Source: Stentor coeruleus
Taxonomy: Eukaryota > Ciliophora > Heterotrichea > Heterotrichida > Stentoridae
Direction: 5' to 3'
NCBI GenBank assembly: GCA_001970955.1
Contig: MPUH01000805.1
Location: 1 to 33,980 of the forward strand
Length of the DNA stretch: 33,980 nucleotides
The translations under genes and the position numbers were made by a program. Numbering within the stretch: position 1 is the stretch's first letter; every line of letters begins with the position of its first letter. Shown here piece by piece: positions 19,899 through 30,166 of the stretch. The notes beneath the pieces are model-generated. The model was given only the letters and a program-made list of their open reading frames with translations. It did no database searches and was not told where the DNA came from.

Positions 19899-21586
19899 AT
19901 GTTGGCAGAAATGTTTACGATTTTTATTTTGGCATGTGTATTCATCTTTACAGTGCTTTTGTTGTACTCATACCCAACCAAAAATACTCATCCTCTAGTA
20001 TACTTTTTTGTGTTTATAGGCTGGTTCAACTCATTTGTAATCGTCACTTTGATCCCATACGACGTCTACATATCAACTGGAGGTTCAGGAATGGATTCTA
20101 TTCTCAAGATTTCCTGGATCTTCCTATACTGGTCAATATACACCACTTCATGGCTTATCCTCCCTATAATGAGTAATTACTACAGTTCTGGTGAGTTTTC
20201 ATTTGTGGCCAAGGTAAAAGATTCAATATACCAAGAAATCAAATTCTACATCGTGTTTTTTATAGCACTTGGAGGATTCCTCATTTATCTTTACATTATC
20301 AATGCTTTAACCTTAGCAAGTGTACCAGAAGTTCTCGTACTTCTAAGCAATCTTTGGGGTCTTGTTCTTATTATTCTCCTCCTAGGACATGGGCTTATCT
20401 CAATACCCATAAGCCTCTGGAAGCAGGGAAATCTTGAAACTTATAAAGAAACCCTATATATGAAAGCTGCACAAATAGACACAAACAAGAAAAAAAACAT
20501 TCATGACCTTCAAGAATGCTATATGAAAATACAAGAAGCTAGTGTTTTAGCTTATAATGATACTTATATTACAAGTCTTTGTGATCAACTTTTATCTTTA
20601 TTTCCAGAAAATTACAAATGCAGCCTTCAAGTTCAATCAATCAAAACAGAGCCTCCAAAATATAAAGATATTGTTCTTATCCATAAAAAGCTTAAATACC
20701 TTTTATGTGACATTGAAAGAAATCACTGGTAAGTTGTATCTAGAGTCTCTGGGAAGTCCTTGCAAGTGAAGCTTTTGCCGTTGAAGATATTTTAAATGCC
20801 AAGAAAAGTAAGAAAAATGTTATAAAATCAGCTTTATGGCCGAAGAAAGATGGCAAATATAAACGGATAAAAGAGTTTTTTCAGTGGTTGTGGCATGTTT
20901 ATGTTTTACCAGGGTTTTTAAAAATCCTTGCTGGGCTGTGTTTTGTTATGAGTTTAATGATTGTCTTTGGGGAGACAACTTTGTATTTGGATTATGAGAT
21001 AAACCCTTTAGCATTGATGTTTAAAAACCAATATGGGCCTTTGACTCAACAGATCTTATGCATGATTCCATTAGTTTATTTGGTCTTCAGCAACTTTATC
21101 CCTTTATTTCAAATAAAATTCCAAGGCGCTTATGGATTATATAAAAACAATCATACCCATCCTTCTAGTCTAACTTTTAGTGCTTATTTTATGGCCAGGT
21201 TAATTACTGTTGTAACTTTTAATTTCCTTCAACTTATCAATGTTAACAACACTCAGTTTGATAAAGCAATGAACATATTTGAATCTACACCTTATATGGC
21301 AAAACAATATTTTAAGTATTTTCCTGTTGTTTTAGTGCTTTTATGCGTACTTAATGCTTTTAATGTTTATAACAAAATTGTTTATGCTATTGGGTTAAAA
21401 CAATTTATGTATTCGGATATATTGGATCCTATGAGAAAAAGTGAAGGGAAAGCTATGTTGGCTAAAGCAAGGGTGGATAAAGAGAGAGAAATTAGACATT
21501 CGGGGATTGAGAGGAGCAAGTCGAAAAGCTATAGTTTAATTCCTGATTTCGAAGAAGACTTTTCTTTGTCTGCGTCAATCATTTAG
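19899..21586 (+). CDS. LMBR1-family multipass membrane protein
   Basis: Two exons give about 556 aa. Exon 1 (19899-20728) encodes five predicted helices, beginning with MFTIFILACVFIFTVLLLYS, then GWFNSFVIVTLIPYDVY, a tryptophan-rich helix, and two more. A cytoplasmic coiled region follows. Exon 2 (from 20746) has WLWHVYVLPGFLKILAGLCF and at least three more helices, then a charged tail. This two-block helix layout and the PYDVY motif fit the LMBR1/LMBD2 family (lipocalin-receptor-like and cAMP-signalling-associated membrane proteins), whose biochemical role is poorly defined. The exons are in different frames. A 17-nt intron (20729-20745) joins them, while the canonical 15-nt form would give TGA. 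The stop is TAG. Confidence 0.85.
20729..20745 (+). other. Intron of 17 nt, or 15-nt intron plus a 2-nt discrepancy
   Basis: gtaagttgtatctag (20729-20743) matches the 15-nt pattern exactly, including A at position 10. Removing it puts TGA directly after the join. Extending the intron by two bases to the next AG (20745) links the two halves of the LMBR1 protein in frame. Either a rare 17-nt intron is used, or two bases are an assembly or allelic error. Confidence 0.6.
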
Positions 21587-21910
21587 AATTATTTTATAGT
21601 TAGTTTAGAATAGTATTATTAGAGATTTTAAATTGGTTTTTTTGTTAAAGAACTTATTGTGTAGATTTTTAAGACTTTGTTTTTTAATATATTTAATCTG
21701 CTTTTCTAATTATTTCAAATTCAAAATTACTTTATCACAGTTTTAGTATAGTTTCTAATAAATTTATATTAAACTCATGATTTTAACCCTTAAAATTCAA
21801 TATCTTGATCCAAAAATCAAATTCTTCCTAAAACCCTAAACTAAACTTTTACACCTCATAAGCACATCTTATATTTAATCATCATGAAAAGACTTCAATT
21901 ATTAATATAC
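21587..21910. other. Convergent 3' spacer
   Basis: This 324-bp AT-rich spacer lies between two genes that end toward each other. No ORF, repeat or RNA is seen in it. Confidence 0.6.
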
Positions 21911-23002
21911 TTAAACTACGGTCCTAGGATAATATTCCCACTTTTTCTCATACTTACATCTTCTTTTCAGAACATATACAATTTTAATCACTAGGAACAA
22001 ACACCCAACTGGTGGCAGTAAAACACACAAAACCGCAGCAAAAGCAAAGACCAAAGTAGCAACAACACTTCCAATCAAAATACCCAAAATCACAACTAGA
22101 ACATAAGCTCTTCTTCTAGTACATTCAAGCAACAATTGACTAATCAGCAAACAGCAATACCCAAATACAATGCAAACCAATAATAAAGGTGAGACAATAA
22201 ACAAACCAAAGTACTCTAAAACCTTAATCCAAACCTTCTTATGGCTATCATTAATATGAAAAACCTCATTTTTCAGCAACAACGCAAAAAACACAGCAAA
22301 AGGTAATAGAAAAGGCATAAAAATACATACCATAATAGTCGTCCAATAAAGTTCAAAAAAGCTTTTCCCCATCATACATTGATAATCATTATGTTCTTTT
22401 GTGCTTACACCACAATTCCAACACCAGGTGTACTGACAAGATGCACATCTCATTTCAGTACAGCCTCCTTCTCTAAAGACCCTATGTTTACATCCTGGAC
22501 AGAATTTGACATTGTTGTTTACGGCCCATTTTTCGAAATCCTTATCATATTTGTTAGAACATTTTTGTTTATCGTGCCAGTCATTTCCGCAAAAATAGCA
22601 GAAAATTGACTCACATTTGTTACATGTGAGCTTACGGTTACGCAAACTACCAATTGAGTACCCATCACAACCAGGTTTCGAGCACCAACGTAGGTTTATG
22701 TTTTTTTCTAGAAGGCGGATTTTCTTGTAGTACTTGTATTTAAAGTAAGAGTTCTCTGAGGTAAAGTTCCGGATAAGGCTGTCTTCGAGTATTGTACCGC
22801 AGTCAGAATATGGACAAAGGATTCTTAATACTTCGCCATTGGTTATTTTGTAGTCTAGGTACAATTTTAGGCAGTCATTGCAGAAGTCATGACTGCATTG
22901 CTTGACTCTAGTCATATTGGGGACGTTTTCGTGGCATATTAGACAGATTTTTGGATATTGGTCTCGAGGTTCTTCAAGTAAACTCTCATGAAGGTCAATC
23001 AT
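21911..23002 (-). CDS. RBR-type E3 ubiquitin ligase with C-terminal membrane helices
   Basis: The 363-aa protein has the full RING1-IBR-RING2 module. RING1 is at residues 20-68 (CLICHENV ... CSHDFCNDCLKLY ... CPYSDC), the IBR at about 88-148 (WCSKPGCDGY ... CNKCESIFCYFCGNDWH), and RING2 at 168-197 (FCPGCKHRVFREGGCTEMRC ... CWNCG). The catalytic cysteine that forms the ubiquitin thioester in RBR ligases is expected to be C181, in GGCTEM, and it is present. After RING2 come three hydrophobic blocks (about 218-244, 265-292 and 299-346), so the enzyme is probably anchored in an intracellular membrane with the ligase domain in the cytosol. This layout recalls RNF19 and RNF144 proteins. The stop is TAA. 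Confidence 0.95.
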   Translation of the reverse strand: MIDLHESLLEEPRDQYPKICLICHENVPNMTRVKQCSHDFCNDCLKLYLDYKITNGEVLRILCPYSDCGTILEDSLIRNFTSENSYFKYKYYKKIRLLEKNINLRWCSKPGCDGYSIGSLRNRKLTCNKCESIFCYFCGNDWHDKQKCSNKYDKDFEKWAVNNNVKFCPGCKHRVFREGGCTEMRCASCQYTWCWNCGVSTKEHNDYQCMMGKSFFELYWTTIMVCIFMPFLLPFAVFFALLLKNEVFHINDSHKKVWIKVLEYFGLFIVSPLLLVCIVFGYCCLLISQLLLECTRRRAYVLVVILGILIGSVVATLVFAFAAVLCVLLPPVGCLFLVIKIVYVLKRRCKYEKKWEYYPRTVV

Positions 23003-24192
23003 TTTTAATATAACCGGACAGAAATTCCATTTTGCTAGAAATCTTGTAAAGTGTTTAATTGGATTTTACTTTGATGAAGTTAAACAATGTTTTAGACCTT
23101 AAGAAAAGGATTTTATATAGTTTATGATTAGATAATACAAGTTTTTGTATAAGATATTGAGATTGGGAACTGATTTTAAAGTTTGAAAGGGCCCACAAGA
23201 AATTTTGAAGCGGGTGAGATAAACTTTTTAAAAAGACAATTTAGTTGGTGATTTTTAAGCTACCTTGGCTTGAAGGTTGCTTTTGAATTAGAATATACTG
23301 TAATTTGCTTCAATTGAAGCGATGATTTAAATATAATTTTCAACAGAAAGTAAATTTTTATTGTTTTGGTTGTGATTTATTAGTATAAATTTTTAAGTAA
23401 TAGATTTAGGATATATAAAAGCTAATTAGGCTAAAGATTATACGCGGAATCAGCATTTTTATTAATTAAATAACGCTTTTGTACATAAACTCGCAAAGCT
23501 AATTTTTGTACTAATGGAAAAAGAAATTAGTATAATAATTTTAAAAGCTTTAAAGCTTAAGATAAAGATTTTCATTTAAAACTTGTTAAAATTATATGCA
23601 AGATAAAATAAAGATGAATATTATCCAAAATTGCTTTTAGATTCAAAAAACTAAAAATTTTTCAATCACTTCACATATCATCAAAAAATAATAAACGCAC
23701 ATTTCATCCATTTTCTAATATCAATAATCCAATTATATATTTTTTACTTTTTAGTAAAGATATTAGTTTCTGATTATCAAGAAATAGACTAGTGTATATA
23801 CTTAAAATATAAAATGCATAAACAATCCGAATTCCTATTAAAGCACTAACAAAATTTTTAAAACCTAATAAAATATTTGATAATTAATCATATTTATACC
23901 TTACTCCAATAACTATATACAAAATATATTTCCCACACACTTTTCTGTTATTCTTCTAAATAACTAAAATTTCCTATAAATAAATTTCCTTGATTATCAT
24001 ACAAACAACACTCTATTATTATAACCTTCTCCTATAATCATAAGTAAAATCTATGAATTAATCATCACCAAAAGCTCATAAATTCTTAAAAGCCTTTTTA
24101 TTACAATTTCAAAAAAATATAAATTCCTATAAACATCAGAAATTTTCATATGCCTAACAATTTCTAATATTCCTAATGTCAAAAGTATATAA
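23003..24192. other. Divergent spacer between RBR ligase and LRR genes
   Basis: No gene is supported. As in the 8969-10187 spacer, the left part is G-rich on the plus strand and the right part, just before the LRR gene, is C-rich. A coding-like stretch near 23150-23340 contains TGA, TAG and TAA and has no position bias for G, so it is not called. Confidence 0.55.
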
Positions 24193-25335
24193 ATGGATCC
24201 ATTTGCCGTTCAAGCAGAATTCAAATTCGTAAAAGAGTTGCCAAAGACCAAAAGAAACCTTGAAGAACAGGCAAGAATAGAAGCTCAAGAGCGTCAACAT
24301 GAAGAGTTCAAAAAACAAGAAAAGAAAATGAGTGAAGAGCAACAACAGCGGCTAAAGGCTGAGGAATGGGAAAGAGCCAAACATAAACAAGAAATTGAGA
24401 AAAAACGTCTTGAAGAAGATCGTCGAAAACGTGAAGAAGTGCAACAACGCAGTACTTTAGAAGGTCGTCTAGCCAAATTAATAGCTGATTTAAACTCAAA
24501 CAATACCAATTCAGAAGTAACCCTTTCTGGTATTGACATGGGTCCAGCTCGTTGGCGAATTTTAGCAGAAGCACTTGAAACAAATATATCTTTAAAAGAA
24601 CTTCATTTAGTCAAAAAAGGTATAAGTGATGATGATGGTGAAGAACTTATGACCAGGTTAAAAAAAAACTTTACTTTAGAAAAACTTGAATTACAAGGAA
24701 ATAACCTTGGGAAAAGTACTGGAAGAGTTGTTGGGGAACTTTTAGAAATCAATGATACAATGAAATATATTGATTTAGAAGGGAATGATTTATATGATAA
24801 AGATTTAAAAGATATAAGCGGGATTGTGTCGATTGCTGAAGGAATAAAAAAAAATACTTGTTTGGTTACTTTGAATCTAAGCAGTTGCAATTTAGATAAT
24901 CAATGTGGGAAATTATTAGCTGATGCTTTAAAGGTCAATGAAGTTATAATACATTTTGACTTTAGAAGGAATGATTTTGACTTAGATACTGTAAGAGAGA
25001 TAAATCATTATTTACAAAGAAATAAAGAATTGTATGATAAAGAACGAATGATGGAATGGAATGAAAGGAAATCAGCTCATAAAGAAGATGAATATATGGA
25101 AATGCTAGAAATAACTTTACAGCAGGAACATATGAAGAAAGTTAGTAAGATATAAATAGACATAATGGGACGTGAAGAAGCAACTAAACAAGAAAAGGTT
25201 ATGAGATGGGAGGAAGAAAGGTTGAAAAAAGATATTGAAATGAAAAGAGAGATGGATAAACTTATGAATGAAGCGAAAAAAAGACAGGAGTCTGGGAAAA
25301 AGAAAGGGAAACGTCATGGAGGAAAGAAAAAATAA
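24193..25335 (+). CDS. Coiled-coil leucine-rich repeat protein (ribonuclease-inhibitor type)
   Basis: Two exons, 24193-25144 and 25160-25335, encode 375 aa. Residues 20-90 are a very charged Arg/Glu/Lys/Gln helix, probably a long coiled coil. Residues 107-275 hold about five RI-type leucine-rich repeats, with cores such as NISLKELHLVKKGISDDDG, TLEKLELQGNNLGKSTG, TMKYIDLEGNDL, CLVTLNLSSCNLDN and VIIHFDFRRNDFD. A second charged helix follows. Exon 2 adds a basic tail ending GKKKGKRHGGKKK. Such LRR proteins usually bind partner proteins; in ciliates many are axonemal or basal-body associated, but nothing here proves that. Without the intron the ORF would end at TAA after SKI. The stop is TAA at 25333. 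Confidence 0.9.
25145..25159 (+). other. 15-nt intron
   Basis: gtaagatataaatag has GT, A at position 10 and AG, and contains an in-frame TAA. Removing it extends the LRR protein by a further 58 codons of strongly coding, lysine/glutamate-rich sequence ending at TAA. Confidence 0.9.
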
Positions 25336-26239
25336 TTGATTTAGATTTAAATGATAGAATAATTGCTAGTTTTTTTTGATGATTATCTTGGAAAGATATA
25401 AGTGTTGAAAGTTTTATTTTTGAGACTAATTAAATTCATTGATTATATATTCTAATGATATTGATAGAATAAGGAAAACTATTATAATATCTAAAAATAA
25501 TAAAATATCTTATAATATTTCCAATCAATTTCCTGTATTTTTTATGTATTTTTTATGTATTATTCATAAGCTTATCTTTTTATTTCTTCATATTAATAAC
25601 TTTCTTTAATCTTTCTTACTCCCATTTTATTTCCTTCCTTCCATCTCATTTAGTCGCTTCTTCATATCACATTATATGAGTTTATCTTATTACTTTCCTC
25701 ATATAATTCTTGTTATAAGGTTATTTTAAGCATTTCCCTATACTTATGTTCTTTATTAACAAATATAAGTTCATTTCATTCTATCATCAATTTCTTATCA
25801 AATAATTCTTTATTTCTTTGTAAATATTGATTTATCTTAAGTGATAACCATTTCATTTATTATAATTAGCATTTAAGATTACAACCAATAATTTTCAATA
25901 TTGGCTATCAAAATTGTAATTATTTTAAATTTAGAATACCTAAAAGAGTAACTTTTAATTCAGTTAGCAATCTAAGCAGTTCATTTGTGATTTAAAATCT
26001 TTACCATGCAAATATTTCCGTTTATTTTCTTCTTTTTTTTTTTTAGAACTCTTAGATTTAACTTTCCTAAAGTTTTTTTTATAACTTAATTCTTGTTAAA
26101 AGGCAAAAGAATTCATTTATTTGTTTTTGCATTGATAGTATTAAAATAATATGATTTATGAATAAGTAGGGCTGAAAAAAGGTAAAAAATAGAGTTATGA
26201 AGTAGTAATAAATTTAGGTTTAAAATGCTAGAAGAATTA
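25336..26239. other. Convergent AT-rich spacer
   Basis: No gene is seen between the LRR and USP 3' ends. It holds short low-complexity patches: two tandem 11-bp units (attttttatgt) near 25540 and a long T tract near 26030. These are common in AT-rich spacers. Confidence 0.6.
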
Positions 26240-28678
26240 TTAGTATTTGCTGTTTAATTGTTGGAGTGTTATAGTCTTTGATGATTCGATTTTTAAGACT
26301 AATTGGATGCCTTGTTTTAAATATTCTGATGTTAATGTATTACAGAGTTTTTGATATCTATCTACATCTTCATAATGATATGTATTGAAAAAATCATAGC
26401 CAACTAGAGAATGCTGGTATGCTTCGACTTGACTATAATACTTTATAAGTGTTAAATCATTAACTTCTTCACATACTGAGTTAAAAAGAGCTTGCTCGAA
26501 TTCTTTTTTCGTGTCATTGAAGTCTTTAATAAAAGCTACTTTTATTTGATTTATTAATGAGAGAACTCCTTTACCAATAGTTTGACTAGAAAAATTGTAG
26601 AAAATTAAATTAATACATTCACAAATTTCGATAACTTCGCTGATGTTTTTATTTTTGCACATATTATACAAGCTCATAACCATATAAACAAGGACTGATT
26701 TAAAAATTTCATGAAGTTCTGTTCTTATAGAGTTTTGTCCTCTTTCACTTTGTAATATGCATATAGCATATATTTTCAAGGAGAATTTTAAGTTATTCTC
26801 ACATATTTGAGTCAAAATTTCGTTAGCATAAATCAAGTCGGTAAATTCTTCAGTATACAATTTATAAATTCTTGAATAATTATTTAAGTCAGCTTCTTTT
26901 AAACTAACATCTGGCAAGCCATACCCAGCCATTTTTTCACGAAGCTTATCTTTTAATTTTCTCATACTCGAGTCAGTAAGAGTCTTTCTAAAAGTTTTCC
27001 ACATATAATTATCAAGTCTAAAATATTTTGCTAAATGTGCACAATTAGGTATAGACATAATATAAACTGCACAGTTTACAAGCTCTAAATGATAATATTT
27101 TTTTTTCATTACATTCATTTTATTAAATGTAGCTAAATCTGCAGTATAAAGTTGGTTAAAATCTTCAAGTATTCTTGAAACTTGCTCTTCCATTATTATG
27201 TTTTCCCTGTTTAACTCATCATTTTCATTCATATTTTTGTAGTAGTTAATAGCATCTTCTTTTAAAAAAGTTGAATATTCATCTGAGAATTCCATCTCAG
27301 AACCTGGGTTAAATAAATGTAAAGGCAAGTCAGTTTGAGGTTTTACAAGCTCTTCACGGACATACATTAAACAATATGCTGAAGATAAACTGTCATTGAA
27401 TCCTTCTGAGGTTTTCCTAACTTCTTCTTGACTAACATTTGTAACAATAATATCATTGTACTTGCGCCATTGAAGATATTCAGGCTGGTCGAAATCTTTG
27501 ATAAATGCATAATAATGACCTGATATAGCAGCACCTTCATGGATTAGTATAGAATTTAAACAATATTTATTGTTTTTAAAATTAGAGTATATGTCATCTA
27601 GTTGCTGACTGATTTCTTGGATTTTATTATCAATGTCGAGGATTTTTTTTTGGATTTCATTAGACAAAATTTCAAGTTTTTCATATAAAAGTGCTGATTC
27701 TGATGAGATTTTTTTACCTGATTCAGTTGATAGAAAGTCTTTTATAACTTTTAAAGAGTCAAGGATTGAGGTTTTCCCATTTAAGTCATATTGGAGGGTT
27801 GATTTTTGTTTTTTTAGTTGGTTGATTTCAGAATGCAAACTTTTAGCTGATTTTTTCAGCTCTTTAATCTGATCTTTGTATTGAAGCATAAACCGATCTG
27901 GGTAAATGACGTCTGGGAATTTGAAGCATGCGTTGCTTTTCAGTGGTGTTGGATCACCTTCTATGAAAAAATGCCTTTTCAATTGGAAAATCAGCACACT
28001 TGGAAGGTTTTGTATCCAGATTTCTTGTTTCGCTGTAGTATTTTTGTTCATGATTTTATAGTCTTTTATTATGTTTTTCGATGCACTCTTCCAAGATGAC
28101 ATCAGATCTCCTTCTTCAATTCCTAATATAATAGGACCAAATTTTACGTCTTTTTGTATGATTGTTTTTTCATTGTTTTCTTTATAAGACAAAATTTCTG
28201 CATTGACTCCAGTAAATAAAGATTCTATTTTTCCTTGTTCTTTTAGACTTTTCCATAATATCATCCCTTGCACTTGCTTACATGCATGCAAACCTTTTAC
28301 AATATTTTCTACTATTATCATGTGAAATTCTCCTATGTCTTGCTGATCACCAAATTGAACTTGATTACCAAAGCTATCTAAAAGGGTGTCAATAAGATTT
28401 GAAGGATCTGCATATTTTCTGGTACTTTTTATCATACTAGCGAAAAGCATTTGCAATGCTCTGACAAATTTTGCATAGTACCCATTAGTTTGGTAATCAT
28501 TATCAAAAGAAGCCATCATGACTTCTTTGACAAGTGGAGGAATCATAAAATAACACTGAAGCAAAGAATTCATAAAGCAAGTATTCCCAACATTTCTCAG
28601 ACCTTGAGGCATTCCGCAGTCTCTTTTGTTTTGACTTATACTCATAGGCTCGAATATTGAACCTCTATAAATATTCAT
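26240..28678 (-). CDS. Ubiquitin-specific protease, USP25/28-like
   Basis: The 812-aa cysteine protease is predicted to remove ubiquitin from proteins. The Cys box GLRNVGNTCFMNSLLQ lies at residues 26-41 with the nucleophile at C34. The His box, HEGAAISGHYYAF, places the catalytic histidine at H388, and WRKYNDIIVT at about 404-413 supplies the Asn/Asp. Between the boxes (about 260-370) the catalytic domain is split by a long coiled coil. This insertion, the HEGxxxxGHY spacing and the WxKYNDIxVT motif are typical of USP25 and USP28. The N-terminal ubiquitin-interacting region of animal USP25/28 is missing; the enzyme starts almost at the Cys box. The canonical zinc-finger cysteines are absent too. 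The last 380 residues are helical. The stop is TAA. Confidence 0.92.
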   Translation of the reverse strand: MNIYRGSIFEPMSISQNKRDCGMPQGLRNVGNTCFMNSLLQCYFMIPPLVKEVMMASFDNDYQTNGYYAKFVRALQMLFASMIKSTRKYADPSNLIDTLLDSFGNQVQFGDQQDIGEFHMIIVENIVKGLHACKQVQGMILWKSLKEQGKIESLFTGVNAEILSYKENNEKTIIQKDVKFGPIILGIEEGDLMSSWKSASKNIIKDYKIMNKNTTAKQEIWIQNLPSVLIFQLKRHFFIEGDPTPLKSNACFKFPDVIYPDRFMLQYKDQIKELKKSAKSLHSEINQLKKQKSTLQYDLNGKTSILDSLKVIKDFLSTESGKKISSESALLYEKLEILSNEIQKKILDIDNKIQEISQQLDDIYSNFKNNKYCLNSILIHEGAAISGHYYAFIKDFDQPEYLQWRKYNDIIVTNVSQEEVRKTSEGFNDSLSSAYCLMYVREELVKPQTDLPLHLFNPGSEMEFSDEYSTFLKEDAINYYKNMNENDELNRENIIMEEQVSRILEDFNQLYTADLATFNKMNVMKKKYYHLELVNCAVYIMSIPNCAHLAKYFRLDNYMWKTFRKTLTDSSMRKLKDKLREKMAGYGLPDVSLKEADLNNYSRIYKLYTEEFTDLIYANEILTQICENNLKFSLKIYAICILQSERGQNSIRTELHEIFKSVLVYMVMSLYNMCKNKNISEVIEICECINLIFYNFSSQTIGKGVLSLINQIKVAFIKDFNDTKKEFEQALFNSVCEEVNDLTLIKYYSQVEAYQHSLVGYDFFNTYHYEDVDRYQKLCNTLTSEYLKQGIQLVLKIESSKTITLQQLNSKY

Positions 28679-28921
28679 TTTATATTAATTTTATAAAACT
28701 TTATCGCATTCTTATATCATAATTTCTAGCTTAAACCAAAAAATCATTCACAAATAAAATACCATGTTTAAAAATAATTTACTATAAACCTAAATTTTCT
28801 GGCTCATATCCAAAAAAAAAATGCCTAAACCTTAAATTAAACAAAGAAAATAACATTAAATAATCCTTCAGTATAACTTTCCTCTCAAGCTATTTTAAAA
28901 AAAAACTCATAATCTACTTAA
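28679..28921. other. Spacer between tandem minus-strand genes
   Basis: This 243-bp AT-rich gap lies between the RING-PHD 3' end and the USP start. It shows no ORF or repeat. Confidence 0.5.
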
Positions 28922-30166
28922 TCAGACAAGTCCAGCTACATAATTCCTTATAACTGTTCTCATTTTCTGAACTGTCCTGTTTTCATTATAATCCCTCAAC
29001 CTATTATTTCTCAAAATAATCCCAATCAATGTCCTTCTAATTCTTTCCTGGTTTATCTGTTCCCCTCTAAATATCTCAAGCTCATTCTTAATCTCCTTAC
29101 TCACCAACTCATTGACAAATTCTTTTAACTCTTTTTCATTCTCATCATTTCCACTTCTATTCCTTTTAATCGGAATCCTACAAACCAAAGGCCTATCCTC
29201 ATCTTCAGCATATTCTCTTTTTTTCCTATTACAATCCATCCTTATCCCTTTTGAATTCTTCTTTAATCTCTTCAATGGTGTACTTCTCAAATGTTTTGCA
29301 TAATCATCAGAAATAAAAGATTGGTCGTTTTCTTCATTTTCGATAAGACTTTCATTATTTTCATCAGATTCTAAACTTAAAGCTTCGTTTTCTTCAGAAG
29401 ACGATGATTGTTTAATTCTTGAAGAGCGTTTTCTTTTTGTGATTTGACGCCTTTGTCTAAACTTATAGTCTTCATCATCGTCAAAAGAACTCTTACTATT
29501 ATCATCAGAGTTCATACTTAAAGCTTCATCCTCTTCAGATGACAATAAATATTTTATTCTTGAAGAATGTCTTCTAGCTATAACTTGATTCTTATGTCTT
29601 GATGATCTTCTAACCTCAGGGCTTTCTTGAACTGGCTCATATTCAGCTTCAGGGTCACTTTCAATTTCAGATACTGACTCAGAAACTATACTTGAAGACT
29701 GTACTTCAGATTCTGAGTTTTCATCAGCTAAAGATTCTGACTCTTGAACCTCACAATCTTGACATATCCAATGTTCAGGAATCGGATCTATATTCAAACA
29801 GTATGAGTGGCACACATTAGAACAACCAAATTCTCCTTCACACATTAGCATGAAATCTTGACTAGATGATTCACATACTGGACATATTGCTTGCCATTCT
29901 TCTATGTCAGAGTTGGAAATATCTTCTTCTGTTGAGTGAGAATCTTCGTGGATTTTGATTTTCTTCAAGACCTTGGTGCCTTTAAGGTGGCAGATTTCTG
30001 TAAAAGTCACTCGGCAAGTAGGACAATTATTTGATATCCGTGACCAGCGATATATGCATTTATAATGGAATAAGTGATCACATGAATTGATTTTTCCTAA
30101 ACTTAGGATTTTATCAAGGCAAATACCTGGATATATGTTACCGCACGTTTTATTATCAGACTCCAT
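28922..30166 (-). CDS. RING-H2 and PHD finger protein (PHRF1-like) with a hidden 15-nt intron
   Basis: The uninterrupted frame has 414 codons, but removing a frame-neutral intron at 30127-30141 gives 409 aa and a perfect RING. The ligands are then C8, C11, C24, H26, H29, C32, C43 and C46, starting TCGICLDKI. A PHD finger follows at about residues 90-133 (CPVCESSSQDF ... CHSYCLNIDPIPEHWICQDC). The RING-then-PHD order is that of PHRF1, a nuclear E3 ligase that reads chromatin and contacts RNA polymerase II. The middle is acidic and serine-rich, with two copies of an SSRIK-SSEExEALS repeat and basic patches that may be nuclear localisation signals. The C-terminal helix is conserved-looking but unassigned. 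The stop is TGA, direct evidence that TGA terminates here. Confidence 0.9.
   Translation of the reverse strand: MESDNKTCGNIYPGICLDKILSLGKINSCDHLFHYKCIYRWSRISNNCPTCRVTFTEICHLKGTKVLKKIKIHEDSHSTEEDISNSDIEEWQAICPVCESSSQDFMLMCEGEFGCSNVCHSYCLNIDPIPEHWICQDCEVQESESLADENSESEVQSSSIVSESVSEIESDPEAEYEPVQESPEVRRSSRHKNQVIARRHSSRIKYLLSSEEDEALSMNSDDNSKSSFDDDEDYKFRQRRQITKRKRSSRIKQSSSSEENEALSLESDENNESLIENEENDQSFISDDYAKHLRSTPLKRLKKNSKGIRMDCNRKKREYAEDEDRPLVCRIPIKRNRSGNDENEKELKEFVNELVSKEIKNELEIFRGEQINQERIRRTLIGIILRNNRLRDYNENRTVQKMRTVIRNYVAGLV
30127..30141 (-). other. 15-nt in-frame intron inside the RING finger
   Basis: On the coding strand it reads gtaacatatatccag: GT, A at position 10, AG. It has no stop and its length is a multiple of three, so the ORF stays open if it is retained. 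Retained, it separates the first two zinc ligands by seven residues; removed, they have the C-x2-C spacing a RING needs. Confidence 0.88.

Noticed and set aside
28922-30166. Blepharisma-type code (TGA=Trp) for the whole window
   Set aside because: The RING-PHD gene ends in TGA, and the large frames use only TGG for Trp.
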